From Anaerobutyricum hallii DSM 3353 (lineage in GTDB: Bacteria > Bacillota > Clostridia > Lachnospirales > Lachnospiraceae): DNA of 50,366 bases. The DNA is taken from assembly GCF_000173975.1 (NCBI RefSeq), contig NZ_ACEP01000093.1:1-50366 (forward strand), given 5' to 3'. The notes under the pieces are model-generated. The model was not told the DNA's origin and ran no database searches. It saw only the letters and a list, made by a program, of their open reading frames with translations. Shown here piece by piece: positions 24,723 to 34,300 of the stretch. The translations under genes and the position numbers were made by a program. Positions within the stretch are counted from its first letter, which is position 1, and every line of letters starts with the position of its first letter.

Positions 24723-26009
24723 TTAATCATAATACACTCCATTCGTTTCTATCTCTACATCAATGCCGTCCTCCGCAAGACTTCTAAAAAATACTTTCTG
24801 TACTGAAGTATCCTTTAAAAGCGAACTAAAAGTAAATGTCAGTTCATCCCCATAGGAGCAGACTGTTGCCTTTGTATTCTGCCCGGCCGATGGAGACAGT
24901 ATTATCTGAAAACGCTTGATATATGGGCGGTATGCCTCATCCACCATCATTTGTCCCATATTTGTAATCGTTGTTGTCGTTGCCTTCGCACTCATCAAAT
25001 ATACAAACTTAATCGCTGGCTTTTTCAGGAAAAGAGGGACTACCCGCAATGCATAATTCTTCTGATTCGACACATTGTATGCAATCATTTTTTCCAGATT
25101 CTCCTGTGTAATCTGCCTCTTTAACTCTGCCTGCACCAGCTTCATCACTTCCTGCCGCTCGTATTTTTCCTTTTCCGGTAAAAAAGAGGCACTCGCCATC
25201 GCAAAGAAATTCCTTGTTGTCATTGAGCCAAAAAACGGCCGCAGATTCACCGGAACACACAGCACAATCGGCTTTTTTGAAACATTTCCATGCAAATATC
25301 CTTTATAAATGCTGTATACAAAAATCCCGGATAAATATTCATTAATACTCATCCCAAGTTCTTTTGCCTTCTCTTTAAGCTGCTTCACTGACATATACCC
25401 ATGAATAATCCCTAGTTCACCTCGAACAAGACGTTCTCCCTTCATGTGCACTGCTGGAACAGACTTATAAGTCTTCTTCCCTGCCTTTTTATAATTCTTT
25501 AAATAACTGTCCTCTGTATCAAGCGACGTATCATCGCAAAGCCGGTCACCCATCTCACCCGAAAGCTGCGGATAACAAATTCTCAAATACTGATATGTCA
25601 ATTCCCTTAAAAAGTTCACCGCTCCCATTCCATCTGCAAGCGCATGAAATACTTCCAAATTAATTCGATTCTTATAGTATGTCACCCGAAATAAATAACT
25701 TTTATTCCGATGCTGCTCTATATAACGACAAGGAAAATCTTCCTCCTCACGCACAACTGGCTTTCCCTTTACATTTGTCTCAAAATAATACCAGAACATT
25801 CCCGTTCTCATCCGTACATTCATTGTGTTAAACCAGGGCAGAACCTGCTCTAATGCCTCCTGCAGACACTCTGGCTCAATATTCTCCGAAAGAATTACAG
25901 CGATTCTATATACATTTGTCATCGTCTCATTCGCGATAACCGGGAAAAGATTCGCTGTATTATCAAGCTTCTCCCAACGCGTTTCTTTTTTCTGGACTCT
26001 GCTTTTCAT
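24723..26009 (-). CDS. Condensation-fold acyltransferase (alcohol acetyltransferase/PapA-like)
   Basis: A 428-aa protein of the CoA-dependent acyltransferase/condensation superfamily. Its active-site motif reads FHALADG (~125), a variant of HHxxxDG in which the second His and the Asp-Gly are kept in place; DFGWG of NRPS condensation domains is not seen. The VPVNLRPFFGS and the NMGQM segments fit alcohol-acetyltransferase-like members. It probably transfers an acyl group to a hydroxyl. GGAG lies six bases before the ATG. First of a three-gene group with the zinc-ribbon membrane protein and esterase. Confidence 0.75.
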   Translation of the reverse strand: MKSRVQKKETRWEKLDNTANLFPVIANETMTNVYRIAVILSENIEPECLQEALEQVLPWFNTMNVRMRTGMFWYYFETNVKGKPVVREEEDFPCRYIEQHRNKSYLFRVTYYKNRINLEVFHALADGMGAVNFLRELTYQYLRICYPQLSGEMGDRLCDDTSLDTEDSYLKNYKKAGKKTYKSVPAVHMKGERLVRGELGIIHGYMSVKQLKEKAKELGMSINEYLSGIFVYSIYKGYLHGNVSKKPIVLCVPVNLRPFFGSMTTRNFFAMASASFLPEKEKYERQEVMKLVQAELKRQITQENLEKMIAYNVSNQKNYALRVVPLFLKKPAIKFVYLMSAKATTTTITNMGQMMVDEAYRPYIKRFQIILSPSAGQNTKATVCSYGDELTFTFSSLLKDTSVQKVFFRSLAEDGIDVEIETNGVYYD

Positions 26010-26108
26010 CTCGTACTCCTGTCTGTATGATAATATTCACGCAGTTTTATTATATATATTACCACAAAATGTTTTAACAAAACAGATGAAGTAGAAAGCT
26101 TGGTATTC

Positions 26109-26187
26109 AAGGCGAACTGACGAACCATCATAGCGAGTTAACAAACTGACGAACCATCATTCTGAGATACCAAACTGGCAAACTGAC
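26109..26187 (+). repeat. Short direct repeats AACTGACGAACCATCAT
   Basis: The 17-mer occurs at 26115-26131 and 26144-26160, and a third partial copy (AACTGACGAACTCC) runs into the left arm of palindrome F. These look like duplicated boundary sequences of the palindromic family, whose copies often begin near ACAGACGAACC. Confidence 0.6.
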
Positions 26188-26350
26188 GAACTCCAGAAGA
26201 TAAATAAAGCATATTTGTGGCCTCGGAGCAAGTGTTGGATGTGAGCACGAAAGCGAACATTCAACACGCCGCGACTAAAGTCACAAATATGCTTTATTTA
26301 CCTTCTGGAGTTCGTCTGTTTATCTGTCGCTCCCCCTTGCCTGCGGCAAA
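26188..26350. repeat. Palindromic element, copy F
   Basis: A 32-bp inverted repeat (26188-26219 with 26282-26313, one mismatch) around the forward core with inner stem GTGTTGGATGT/ACATTCAACAC. The right end carries TTGCCTGCGGCAA and abuts the stop codon of the ABC ATPase at 26351. Arms closely resemble those of copy E. Confidence 0.87.
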
Positions 26351-27127
26351 TCACCCCCTCTTATGTGCTTTTCCATAAAAGAGTTCGGCTAATTTCCCTG
26401 TTGTCATTTCTTCTCGTTCTTTTCCGGTCAGATCCATGACTATTTTTCCAGAATCCAGCATAATCGTCCTGCTACCGTATTCTAATGCATATTCCATATC
26501 ATGCGTAATCATAAGGGTTGTGATCTTATTTTCCTCAACAATCTTTTTCGTTAATGCCATGACTTTTTCGGCTGCGCCGGGGTCAAGGGCTGCGGTATGT
26601 TCATCGAGTAATAGGAGTTCTGGTTCTGCAATGGTTGCCATTAAAAGAGAGGCTGCCTGTCGCTGTCCGCCGGAAAGAAGACCGATTTTTGTTTTCATTC
26701 TGTCTTCGAGTCCCATTCCAAGTGTGGAAAGGACTTCTCTAAAGTAGGCACTGTCCTTTTTATTTAAGGCAAAGAAAGACGGGGAAGCCTTTCTTGTGTA
26801 AGCAAGGGCAAGGTTTTCCTCAATGGTGAGGTTCGGAGCGGTTCCACGAAGTGGATTCTGGTAAAGGCATCCGATGTTTAAGGCTCGTTTGTAGTCTTTT
26901 AATTTCGTAATGTCTTTGTCTCCTAAGTACACTTTTCCTTCATCTGGAAAAAGGCTTCCGAGGATGACGTTAAACATGGTAGATTTACCGGAACCGTTTG
27001 AACCGAGTACAGTAACAAACTGACCGGGTTCTACGGTGAGATTTAAATGGTCGAGGGCAACTTTTTCATTGACAGTGTTTGCCTCAAACTTTTTTGTGAT
27101 ATCTGTAAGTTTTAACTGACTGCTCAT
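26351..27127 (-). CDS. ABC transporter ATP-binding protein (TrpXYZ-type)
   Basis: A 258-aa ATPase with GSNGSGKST (Walker A, ~42), a Q-loop in YQNPLRG, the signature LSGGQRQ (~148) and LLLLDEHTAALDP (Walker B, ~170), then an H-loop in ITHDM. It energises import with the permease, whose stop codon overlaps its ATG by one base (TAATG). Substrate is inferred from the binding protein family: probably an aromatic amino acid or related compound. Confidence 0.9.
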   Translation of the reverse strand: MSSQLKLTDITKKFEANTVNEKVALDHLNLTVEPGQFVTVLGSNGSGKSTMFNVILGSLFPDEGKVYLGDKDITKLKDYKRALNIGCLYQNPLRGTAPNLTIEENLALAYTRKASPSFFALNKKDSAYFREVLSTLGMGLEDRMKTKIGLLSGGQRQAASLLMATIAEPELLLLDEHTAALDPGAAEKVMALTKKIVEENKITTLMITHDMEYALEYGSRTIMLDSGKIVMDLTGKEREEMTTGKLAELFYGKAHKRG

Positions 27128-28065
27128 TAACGTCTGCCCCCTTTCTTTTTATATGTTTTTTGTAACCACGGAATAACTAATGCGATTACAACGATAACTG
27201 CAGACAATAATTTAACTGCATAGCTTGGCATATCAATCTTGTATGCAATCTGAATGATGATTCGGTATAATAAGGAACCGAGAACAACACCAACTGCCTG
27301 TATTGTAACGGAATGATTACTAAAGAAAGTAAGACCGATGATTACCGAGGCGAGTCCCATAACAAGCATACCATTTCCACAGTTCAAATCTGCGTATTTC
27401 TGATACTGGCAAAGAAGTGCGCCGGAAAATGCAACGAGTGCGTTAGAAATCATGACCCCGCCGATTCTGGATACATCTGCATTAATCGAAGATGAACGAA
27501 CCATTTCCTCATTATCACCAGTTGCAATAATCGCCATACCATTTCTTGTACGGAAAAATGTAACAAGAACTGCACAGGTTACAATAACGATTATCATGGT
27601 AAGTAAAAATGCGGTCATGCCTGATGACATATCCTTGCCAAAGTCTCTCTGGAATATCTTGTATACAGTATCTGCCGGTTTATTTACGGTTACGCCCAAG
27701 CTGTTTTTTGCTTCATACTGTAAATAACGGTTGGACTGACCACCCAGAATAGCATAGTTTACTGTGTAAAGTCCCGTCATTGTAAGGATACCAGATAAAA
27801 TCGGTTCAATCTTTAATTTAGTCTGCAAAAGTCCCGTACAAAGTCCTGCTGCCGCTCCTGCAAGCGTGCCAGCAACAAGCCCTAAAATCGGATGTCCTGC
27901 AATCGTCACTACGACACAGGCGGTCATTCCAAATACAAAACTTCCCTCTACCGTAAGGTCAGGGGTTTTTAAAATACTAAATGTCAGAAAAACGCCCAGG
28001 GCCATAGGGGCGTAGATAAACCCCTGGCCGAGAGCGGAAACTAACATGCCTGCTATTTCATTCAT
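27127..28065 (-). CDS. ABC transporter permease (TrpXYZ-type)
   Basis: A 312-aa membrane protein of the BPD_transp_2 family with about nine hydrophobic segments; the cytoplasmic EMVRSSSINADVSRIGGVMISNA stretch (broken over ~185-207) contains the ATPase-contact loop of this family. It begins 30 bp after the binding protein gene, with GAGGA before the ATG. Confidence 0.9.
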   Translation of the reverse strand: MNEIAGMLVSALGQGFIYAPMALGVFLTFSILKTPDLTVEGSFVFGMTACVVVTIAGHPILGLVAGTLAGAAAGLCTGLLQTKLKIEPILSGILTMTGLYTVNYAILGGQSNRYLQYEAKNSLGVTVNKPADTVYKIFQRDFGKDMSSGMTAFLLTMIIVIVTCAVLVTFFRTRNGMAIIATGDNEEMVRSSSINADVSRIGGVMISNALVAFSGALLCQYQKYADLNCGNGMLVMGLASVIIGLTFFSNHSVTIQAVGVVLGSLLYRIIIQIAYKIDMPSYAVKLLSAVIVVIALVIPWLQKTYKKKGGRR

Positions 28066-28095
28066 GTTTATGTCCTCAATTCTAATCTTGATTCA

Positions 28096-29124
28096 TTATT
28101 TATTAAAATGACTTGTTCCATCTTCCTCTACAAGCACATCAAATTCTTCAAATGCCTTCTTATCGAAGTTACCACCAAACTGTTTTACAGCCTGCATATT
28201 TACATATTTTGCATAATCAGAAATTGTCTCGTAAGGAATATCAGAAACTTTTTCGCCGTTTGCAATCTTTTCTACCATGTCTGCAACCTGTTTTCCAAGC
28301 TGTACATAGTTTACACCAACTGTAGCAAATCCACCGTCTGCAACCATAGAGTCAGCACCACAGTAGATAGGAACTTTCTTCGCGTAAGCGACATCTGTGT
28401 AAGTAGCCATTGCTGAAGCGATTGTGTTGTCATTACCAGTATAAAGTGCATCTACTCCTTTAGAAATCAGGGATTCTACTGCTGTCTGAAGCTCAGAAAC
28501 ATTAGAGATAGAAGACTCTTCATAAGCGATATTATTATCGTCACAGTATTTCTTAGCTGCTGTGATTGTAGATACGGAGTTTGTTTCACTGGATGTATAC
28601 AGGAAACCAATCTTCTTGTAATCTGGCTGGAAGTTAGCGATCAGCTTAACGATTTCATCTGCTGGAATGTTGTTAGAAACACCCGTGATATTCGCACAAT
28701 CTTCTCCTGTAAGACCTGCTGCTTCCGGGTCTGAAACTGCGGCGAATACGATTGGTGTATCTTCTCCATCATAAACGCTCTTTGCTGTCTGTGCTGTGGA
28801 AGTTGCGATTGGAACAACAATGTCTACTCCTTCAGATTTATAATTCTCAATGATAGAGCTTAATGCTGCTGTATCACCGTTTGCGTTATCTGTTACAACT
28901 TTGATGTTGTCGTCTTTTCCAAGTTCAGAAGTGATAGTATCACGAATCTGGTCAAGGGATGTGTGGGACATTGGCTGAACGACTGCTACAGTAACCTGTT
29001 TTCCTGACTTACTACTTCCTGTGCTGCTTTCGGAACTGCTGTTAGAACCACATCCTGTTAAACAAAGAGTTCCTGCCATTGCTGCTATAATTGCTGTACT
29101 TACAAATTTTTTAAATTTTCTCAT
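28096..29124 (-). CDS. ABC transporter substrate-binding lipoprotein (TrpX-type)
   Basis: A 342-aa lipoprotein with lipobox LCLTGC (Cys ~25), a Ser/Gly-rich spacer and a two-lobed periplasmic-binding fold of the PF04392 type (VTVAVVQPMSHTSLDQIRDT; VFAAVSDPEAAGL; YTGNDNTIASAM; PIYCGADSMVADGG; MVEKIANGEKVSDIPYE). Members near T-boxes have been linked to tryptophan or tyrosine uptake. No T-box lies in front of this gene; upstream (29125-29344) is AT-rich with several weak -10-like boxes only. AAAGGA precedes the ATG. Confidence 0.88.
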   Translation of the reverse strand: MRKFKKFVSTAIIAAMAGTLCLTGCGSNSSSESSTGSSKSGKQVTVAVVQPMSHTSLDQIRDTITSELGKDDNIKVVTDNANGDTAALSSIIENYKSEGVDIVVPIATSTAQTAKSVYDGEDTPIVFAAVSDPEAAGLTGEDCANITGVSNNIPADEIVKLIANFQPDYKKIGFLYTSSETNSVSTITAAKKYCDDNNIAYEESSISNVSELQTAVESLISKGVDALYTGNDNTIASAMATYTDVAYAKKVPIYCGADSMVADGGFATVGVNYVQLGKQVADMVEKIANGEKVSDIPYETISDYAKYVNMQAVKQFGGNFDKKAFEEFDVLVEEDGTSHFNK

Positions 29125-29344
29125 TTTCTTTTCCTTTCTATATCTGTTGCCCGAAGTTTTTAATCAGCTTATATTGTAAAAACCTTCTCCCCAAGATTAT
29201 ATAAATTTAAAAATTTAATTGTTTCAGATTAAAACTTGTGTAAGCTGGTCTGCTGTGATATTTAATTTCACATAAGAAAAAGATTCAAGTGAAAAACTAT
29301 GTAAAAAATTGTGTTAAATATCAGAGTGCCAGCAATTCTAAGTT

Positions 29345-30259
29345 CTAATTTTCACTTGCCATTTTTATATGCTTTTTAATTACCTCACAAGATTTGTTAA
29401 GCATCTCCTGTTCTTCCTCTGTTAATGGAAGTTCGATTATTTTCTCAATTCCATTTTTACCGATGAGACATGGGACTCCGCAATGTACATCATGCTGACC
29501 GTATTCGCCTTGAAGTAATACAGAGGCCGGCATGATTTTTTTCTCATCACGGAGGATGCAGGCTGCCATTTCAGTTAATGCTCTGCCGATGCCAAATTCA
29601 GTTGATTTTTTGCCTTCGATGATAGTCATTCCAATCTGTCTGGTTGCTTCTAAGACTTTTTCCTTAGAAATATCATAAGCATCGAATGGAAGTCCCCCGA
29701 TTGTTACTGATGAGAATGGAATCATAGAGGAATCTCCGTGTTCTCCTAAGGAATATGCCTGAATAGAACGTCTTCCCACACCGGATTCTTCGCTTAATGT
29801 CCGAATTAATCTTGCGGTGTCTAATAAAGTTCCTGTTCCAAAGACTCTGTTTCTTTCTAAACCAAGTCCTTTTCTTACATAGTCGGCTACAATGTCAGCT
29901 GGATTGGTAATGGTTACGACAATTCCTGGAATCTTGTATGGTTTTAACTGTTCGAGAAGTTCTTTTAACATTTCTACGGAACGGCCTAACATATCAAGTC
30001 TTGTCTGTCCCGGCTTTCTTGCCTCACCGATTGCGACAACAACGAGAGCTGCATCTTCGCAATCTTTATAGTCACCATCTCTTACTACCGTTTCTCTCTC
30101 ACAGAAGCTTACGCTATCTGCAATGTCTAATGCCTGTGCGTGTGCCTTATCTTTATCCACATCCACAAGGACAATCTCACCGGCTATACCCGAATGTGCC
30201 AGTGCATATCCACAGTGGGAACCGACATGTCCTGCACCGATAATCACAACTTTTCTCAT
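29345..30259 (-). CDS. L-lactate/malate dehydrogenase family protein
   Basis: A 304-aa NAD-dependent 2-hydroxyacid dehydrogenase. It has the Rossmann GAGHVGS (8-14) with an NAD-type Asp33, the TNPADIV segment, GTLLDTARL and the catalytic-His motif GEHGDSS. The specificity loop reads GEARKPGQTR: Arg81 aligns with the position that is Gln in lactate and Arg in malate dehydrogenases, so a dicarboxylate or bulky keto acid is possible. The ATG at 30259 follows AGGAGG by six bases; the frame to 30280 lacks such a site. It is controlled by the T-box leader directly upstream. Confidence 0.85.
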   Translation of the reverse strand: MRKVVIIGAGHVGSHCGYALAHSGIAGEIVLVDVDKDKAHAQALDIADSVSFCERETVVRDGDYKDCEDAALVVVAIGEARKPGQTRLDMLGRSVEMLKELLEQLKPYKIPGIVVTITNPADIVADYVRKGLGLERNRVFGTGTLLDTARLIRTLSEESGVGRRSIQAYSLGEHGDSSMIPFSSVTIGGLPFDAYDISKEKVLEATRQIGMTIIEGKKSTEFGIGRALTEMAACILRDEKKIMPASVLLQGEYGQHDVHCGVPCLIGKNGIEKIIELPLTEEEQEMLNKSCEVIKKHIKMASEN

Positions 30260-30328
30260 TTTCATCCTCCTTATCCACAATTATCAAAGTTTTTCCACAA
30301 TACAGCTTTGTTGATGTCAGAGAACTAT

Positions 30329-30720
30329 AAAAAAACGTCCCTGACAAATATTCTCTATCTGTCAAGGACGGGTAAAACTCCAAAAATTCTCCCGCGGTAC
30401 CACCTTGCTTCATGAAAATCTTCATGCACTCACAGGATACACATCATATCCCTGACAACTAACGTATGTCCTCACGTCAATGCTAGTAAGCTTTAAACTT
30501 CCATATCACCGTATTCTATCAGTTTCTGTACTTCTTCAAATACTTCTGTGCAAGATAATTGATATCTGCCTGAATCTGCTGTTCACACTGCCCTCCGTGG
30601 CCCACTTGACAATCTGCGTTCTGTCCGGTTCTCAGCATCCCGGTCTCTCTGTAAGTGCATCAATCGCCCTAACTTCCACATCATCGGTTTAAGCGTCCGC
30701 TGTATTTACTTTAATGCGTT
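30329..30720 (-). ncRNA. T-box riboswitch leader of the dehydrogenase gene
   Basis: On the minus strand the T-box sequence AAGGTGGTACCGCGG (30392-30406) precedes a terminator, CGTCC..TGACA paired with TGTCA..GGACG and a T-run (30329-30370). Upstream are AG-bulge/apical elements of stem I (CAGAGAGACCGG and GATGCTGAGAACCGG). Such leaders sense uncharged tRNA and allow read-through on amino-acid starvation. I could not fix the specifier codon: the stem I base can be drawn in more than one way. Two short frames inside are regarded as accidental. Confidence 0.9.
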
Positions 30721-30721
30721 G

Positions 30722-30751
30722 ATTATATACCCACTTGATAGGAAAAGTCAA
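30722..30751 (-). promoter_or_regulatory. Promoter of the T-box transcript
   Basis: TTGACT (30746-30751) and TATAAT (30722-30727) on the minus strand, 18 bp apart. The -35 directly abuts the stop codon of the BlaI-type gene. Confidence 0.8.
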
Positions 30752-31141
30752 CTATCTATTTTCCAATTCTTTTTTTCGCGCGTATATTTCTTCTTTGATT
30801 GTATCAAGTGTCTCGATTTCGTCCACTTCTTTTAACAGCTGCATATAAATCTTTTTCTTCTCTGCTACTGGAGTATTTCCCATAACTTTGCGTACAAAAT
30901 ACTTCTCTTTTGTCATAGTTGGCTTAAATGTACGCGCATAATTCTTTGTTGTCTTTTTAAATCCGGCAACTTCAAGGAATCCTTTTTCAAGTAAAGCATT
31001 CACCATGAGATGAATAGAACTGTTCTTCCATTCCTTGTCCCCAGATGCTTTGATAATCTCTGAAGCAGTAAGTGCTTCTTCCTGCTCCCACATTACCTCC
31101 ATAATCGCCAACTCGCTCTTTGTTAAATGTTGTTCTGCCAT
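30752..31141 (-). CDS. BlaI/MecI-family transcriptional repressor
   Basis: A 129-aa winged-helix protein: LTKSELAIMEVMWEQEEALTASEI over residues 6-29, recognition helix around SSIHLMVNALLEKGFL, wing near FKKTTKNYARTF, and a helical dimerisation tail. In the family BlaR1-type proteases release the repressor, but no blaR1-like gene is next to it, so the signal and targets are unknown. GGAGAG stands before the ATG. The ~200 bp to the next gene show nothing further. Confidence 0.85.
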   Translation of the reverse strand: MAEQHLTKSELAIMEVMWEQEEALTASEIIKASGDKEWKNSSIHLMVNALLEKGFLEVAGFKKTTKNYARTFKPTMTKEKYFVRKVMGNTPVAEKKKIYMQLLKEVDEIETLDTIKEEIYARKKELENR

Positions 31142-31337
31142 GATAATCTCTCCTTAAACTTTATATATGTTTATTTATGTTCACTACACCCTTTTAATAA
31201 GAATGCATTATATCTTGCCTGCTTCATGACTTCTGACAAAGCGGCCTTCCACTGCCATATCTGTCCAGGCATTTCTTTGATTGCATTCTGTCCTTCCTTT
31301 ACAAAATGATTTTTCTTAGAGTGTATTAAAAAATCCT

Positions 31338-34300
31338 CTAATTCTTTCGTCTTTTTCTGACAATATTAAATATAATAATTGCCACAAATGCTATGATACC
31401 ACATCCGGTAATCATAAATGCAAGCTTAATTCCCGGAAGCTGATAATGCAGCTTAATATCATGTGTTCCTTTTTTAAGATTAATACCGATATACTGATAA
31501 TTTACCCTCTGAATATCTGTCTTTTTGCCGTCAACATATGCTGTCCAGCCTTTCTGATATGGGAGAGTGACCACCAGCATCTTGTCTTTGTCAACAGTGA
31601 TATTACCAGTTACCGTATTCTTCTCTGCTTTTGCATTCTGCAGGGAATTCTCTTTAAGTGCATTCACTCTGTCTGCATAATTAGACATCGTCTGAGAATA
31701 AATCGCAAGATCCTTATACTTCAAAGTGCCTGTACCGACAAACTTCAAGGTACATGTCTTTACAGCACCCTCTCTGTATCCCAGATTAAAAAGATATTCC
31801 TTTTGCCCGGTAGTATATGCATCAATACGGAACTTATGACCATATTTTACGCCCGGAGCCTTAATTCTTGCTGTTATAAAATGCTCTTTCGCATCTTTTT
31901 CTGCATAAATATCTCCAACCAGAGACAGATAAGTTTCTGCATTGGCCGGCGCCTCAAAGGAGAACTTCATCGTCGCACCCGGCTTCTCTATCTCTATCGT
32001 ATCTTTTGTCATAGACACACCGTTAAGCTTTATATTTTTAATCTTTAACTTTTGTGCAGTAAGCGGAAGCTTCGTAGCCACAGTAAGATTACTGTTCTTA
32101 TCCATATCCTTATCTTCCACAATAGCTGCAAGCATTGTAGTCTCCTGCTTTTCGGCTGCAGAATACTGATCAATTCTATCTGTATTTACTATTTTATCGT
32201 AAGTATACCCAAGTGGCAAGGAATATTGATTCTCATAAATAGAATAATATTTATTCTTTGTCTCCTGCACCTTTTTATAGCCATATGGAATTGTTGCCGT
32301 ATTCTTCTTTGCAACACCCATATACTTCACGCTCGCAAGCGTATTCAGGTAAGTCCGGAAGTTGTAATCATAGATACTTACAATATTCCAGCGACAATTA
32401 CCCATCGCATTATTATAATTTACAATACCGCCATTTAACGTACTGCTAAATGTAGAAACATCATTATATCCATATAACAAACTGGAAGAACGAAGGTTAC
32501 CCGTTGTAACAAGATTGGTACTTCGATAAAATTCATCCGTATCCGCTCCCGGCACTTCATCAAGATGCTTTAACGCTGTCCCGGAAATCTTCTTTTTAGA
32601 ATCCCCCGCAGAAACGTAGGTATCCAGATGCGTATAACTATCATCCCCAGAAGTAATAAACCACTTTGCATTAAGGAAAATAACTAGGGCAGTCATTCCA
32701 AGAACAATTCCTCTAAACTGTTTCTTAGAAAATGTAATTTTATCGCTATTTAATAAGAACAGCATAATCAGCGTCGCTGCCAAAAGTCCAAACGCACCAT
32801 AAATACTTGGAACAAACAACTTGTCAGAGAAAGCATTTACTAGCCCGTAAAGTCCAGTGATCGCTGTCATGATTCCCATTTCTTTTCCACTCAGATCTCG
32901 CATCTTATCAAGACTTTCTGCCAGAATAAAGGAAACGATCACCACATAAATATAACCCCAGCGGTTATTTACATTACTAAATCCGCTGAAAATATATCCG
33001 AAAACAGGGAACAGGGAAAATGCCGTGAAAATCACAAACAGCCAGCGAAGTTCCTTTCGGTTCTTTCTTGTAAAAAGTAATACGATTGCCAGCATTGCAA
33101 GCGGAGCAAATCCAAGCTTAAGCCATAAACCAGACGCAAAGTTATCCGATATATAGGACGTGAAAAAGTCCACCAGCCATTCTGTACGGTAAAATAATGG
33201 TGTTGTACTTAAAAATGCAGTAATCTTTCCACCACCACTTCGGCTTGAACCCATGTAACTTCCAAAAGATGTAAATAATGAGATCACTCCTAGGGATGCC
33301 CCCAGAATATAACTTCCCACTATAATAAATCCTCGCTCAAAAAATGTCTTCCAATTCCGATATTCCTCTGTACAAACGATTCGAAGCACAAAATAGATTC
33401 CCAGTGCAATCGTGTTCATATACAGAAAATAATAAGAACACAGCAGAGAAACCCCTACTAAAACTGTGAGCATATACCATTTTCTATTACGAATCAGTCT
33501 CTCCATCGCAACAACAAGAATCGGGAGAAGAATCATTGGTGTAAGGAATTGCCCATGCTTCGTTCCCGCATAAATCGCATAGCCGGAAAAGGCATACACA
33601 ATACTTGCCGTATAAGCTGCAAAATGTGACTTTTTAAAATAAAGTACGAGACCGGACATACTAAGTCCTGCAAGAAAATACCTTACAATAATCAGGAAAC
33701 TATATGCATTCTCTATCTTCGCCGGTGAGAATAGCAGGTATAACCAATAAACCGGGTCATAACTGATTGCCACTGTCGCACCAAGTCCTGTTGTAAAATC
33801 GTACTGTTTAAAATCAAAGTTTCCACTGAAAATATCTTTAAATATCTCAGGAATATACTGAATAAAACGATATACCTTCGGAACATACTGCCCAAGACCA
33901 TCTGCCTCCCAGATTAACGTTTTATTCTGTAAAATGTATGGCAGGAAAATAAGCACTGCCATCACCACAAAAAGCACAGTATATCCAATAAAATATCTAA
34001 GTAAGGAACGCCAGTTTTCCTCTCCCTCTCTGGAAGCCGGTGTTGTTATAATGCCCCACACTCTTTCTAAAATATTCACTACCGCTTCTTCTAATGCCGC
34101 ATAAATACCGGCAAATGGCACACATATATTAATCGCTATAAATGCAAGGAACATTCCAAGAAATACAAAACATGCCGCCTTTATATGAAGTACTGCAAAC
34201 ACTCCTGCAATAACAAAAGAAAGCGCCGCCATAATAAAATTCTTTTTTTCTAAAAATGTATTCTGCTTTTTCCTAGCACAAAATACACCCCAGAAAAATA

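Noticed and set aside
30540-30680. Two short frames inside the T-box leader (33 and 39 codons)
   Set aside because: They overlap conserved T-box structure and have no ribosome-binding site; coincidental.
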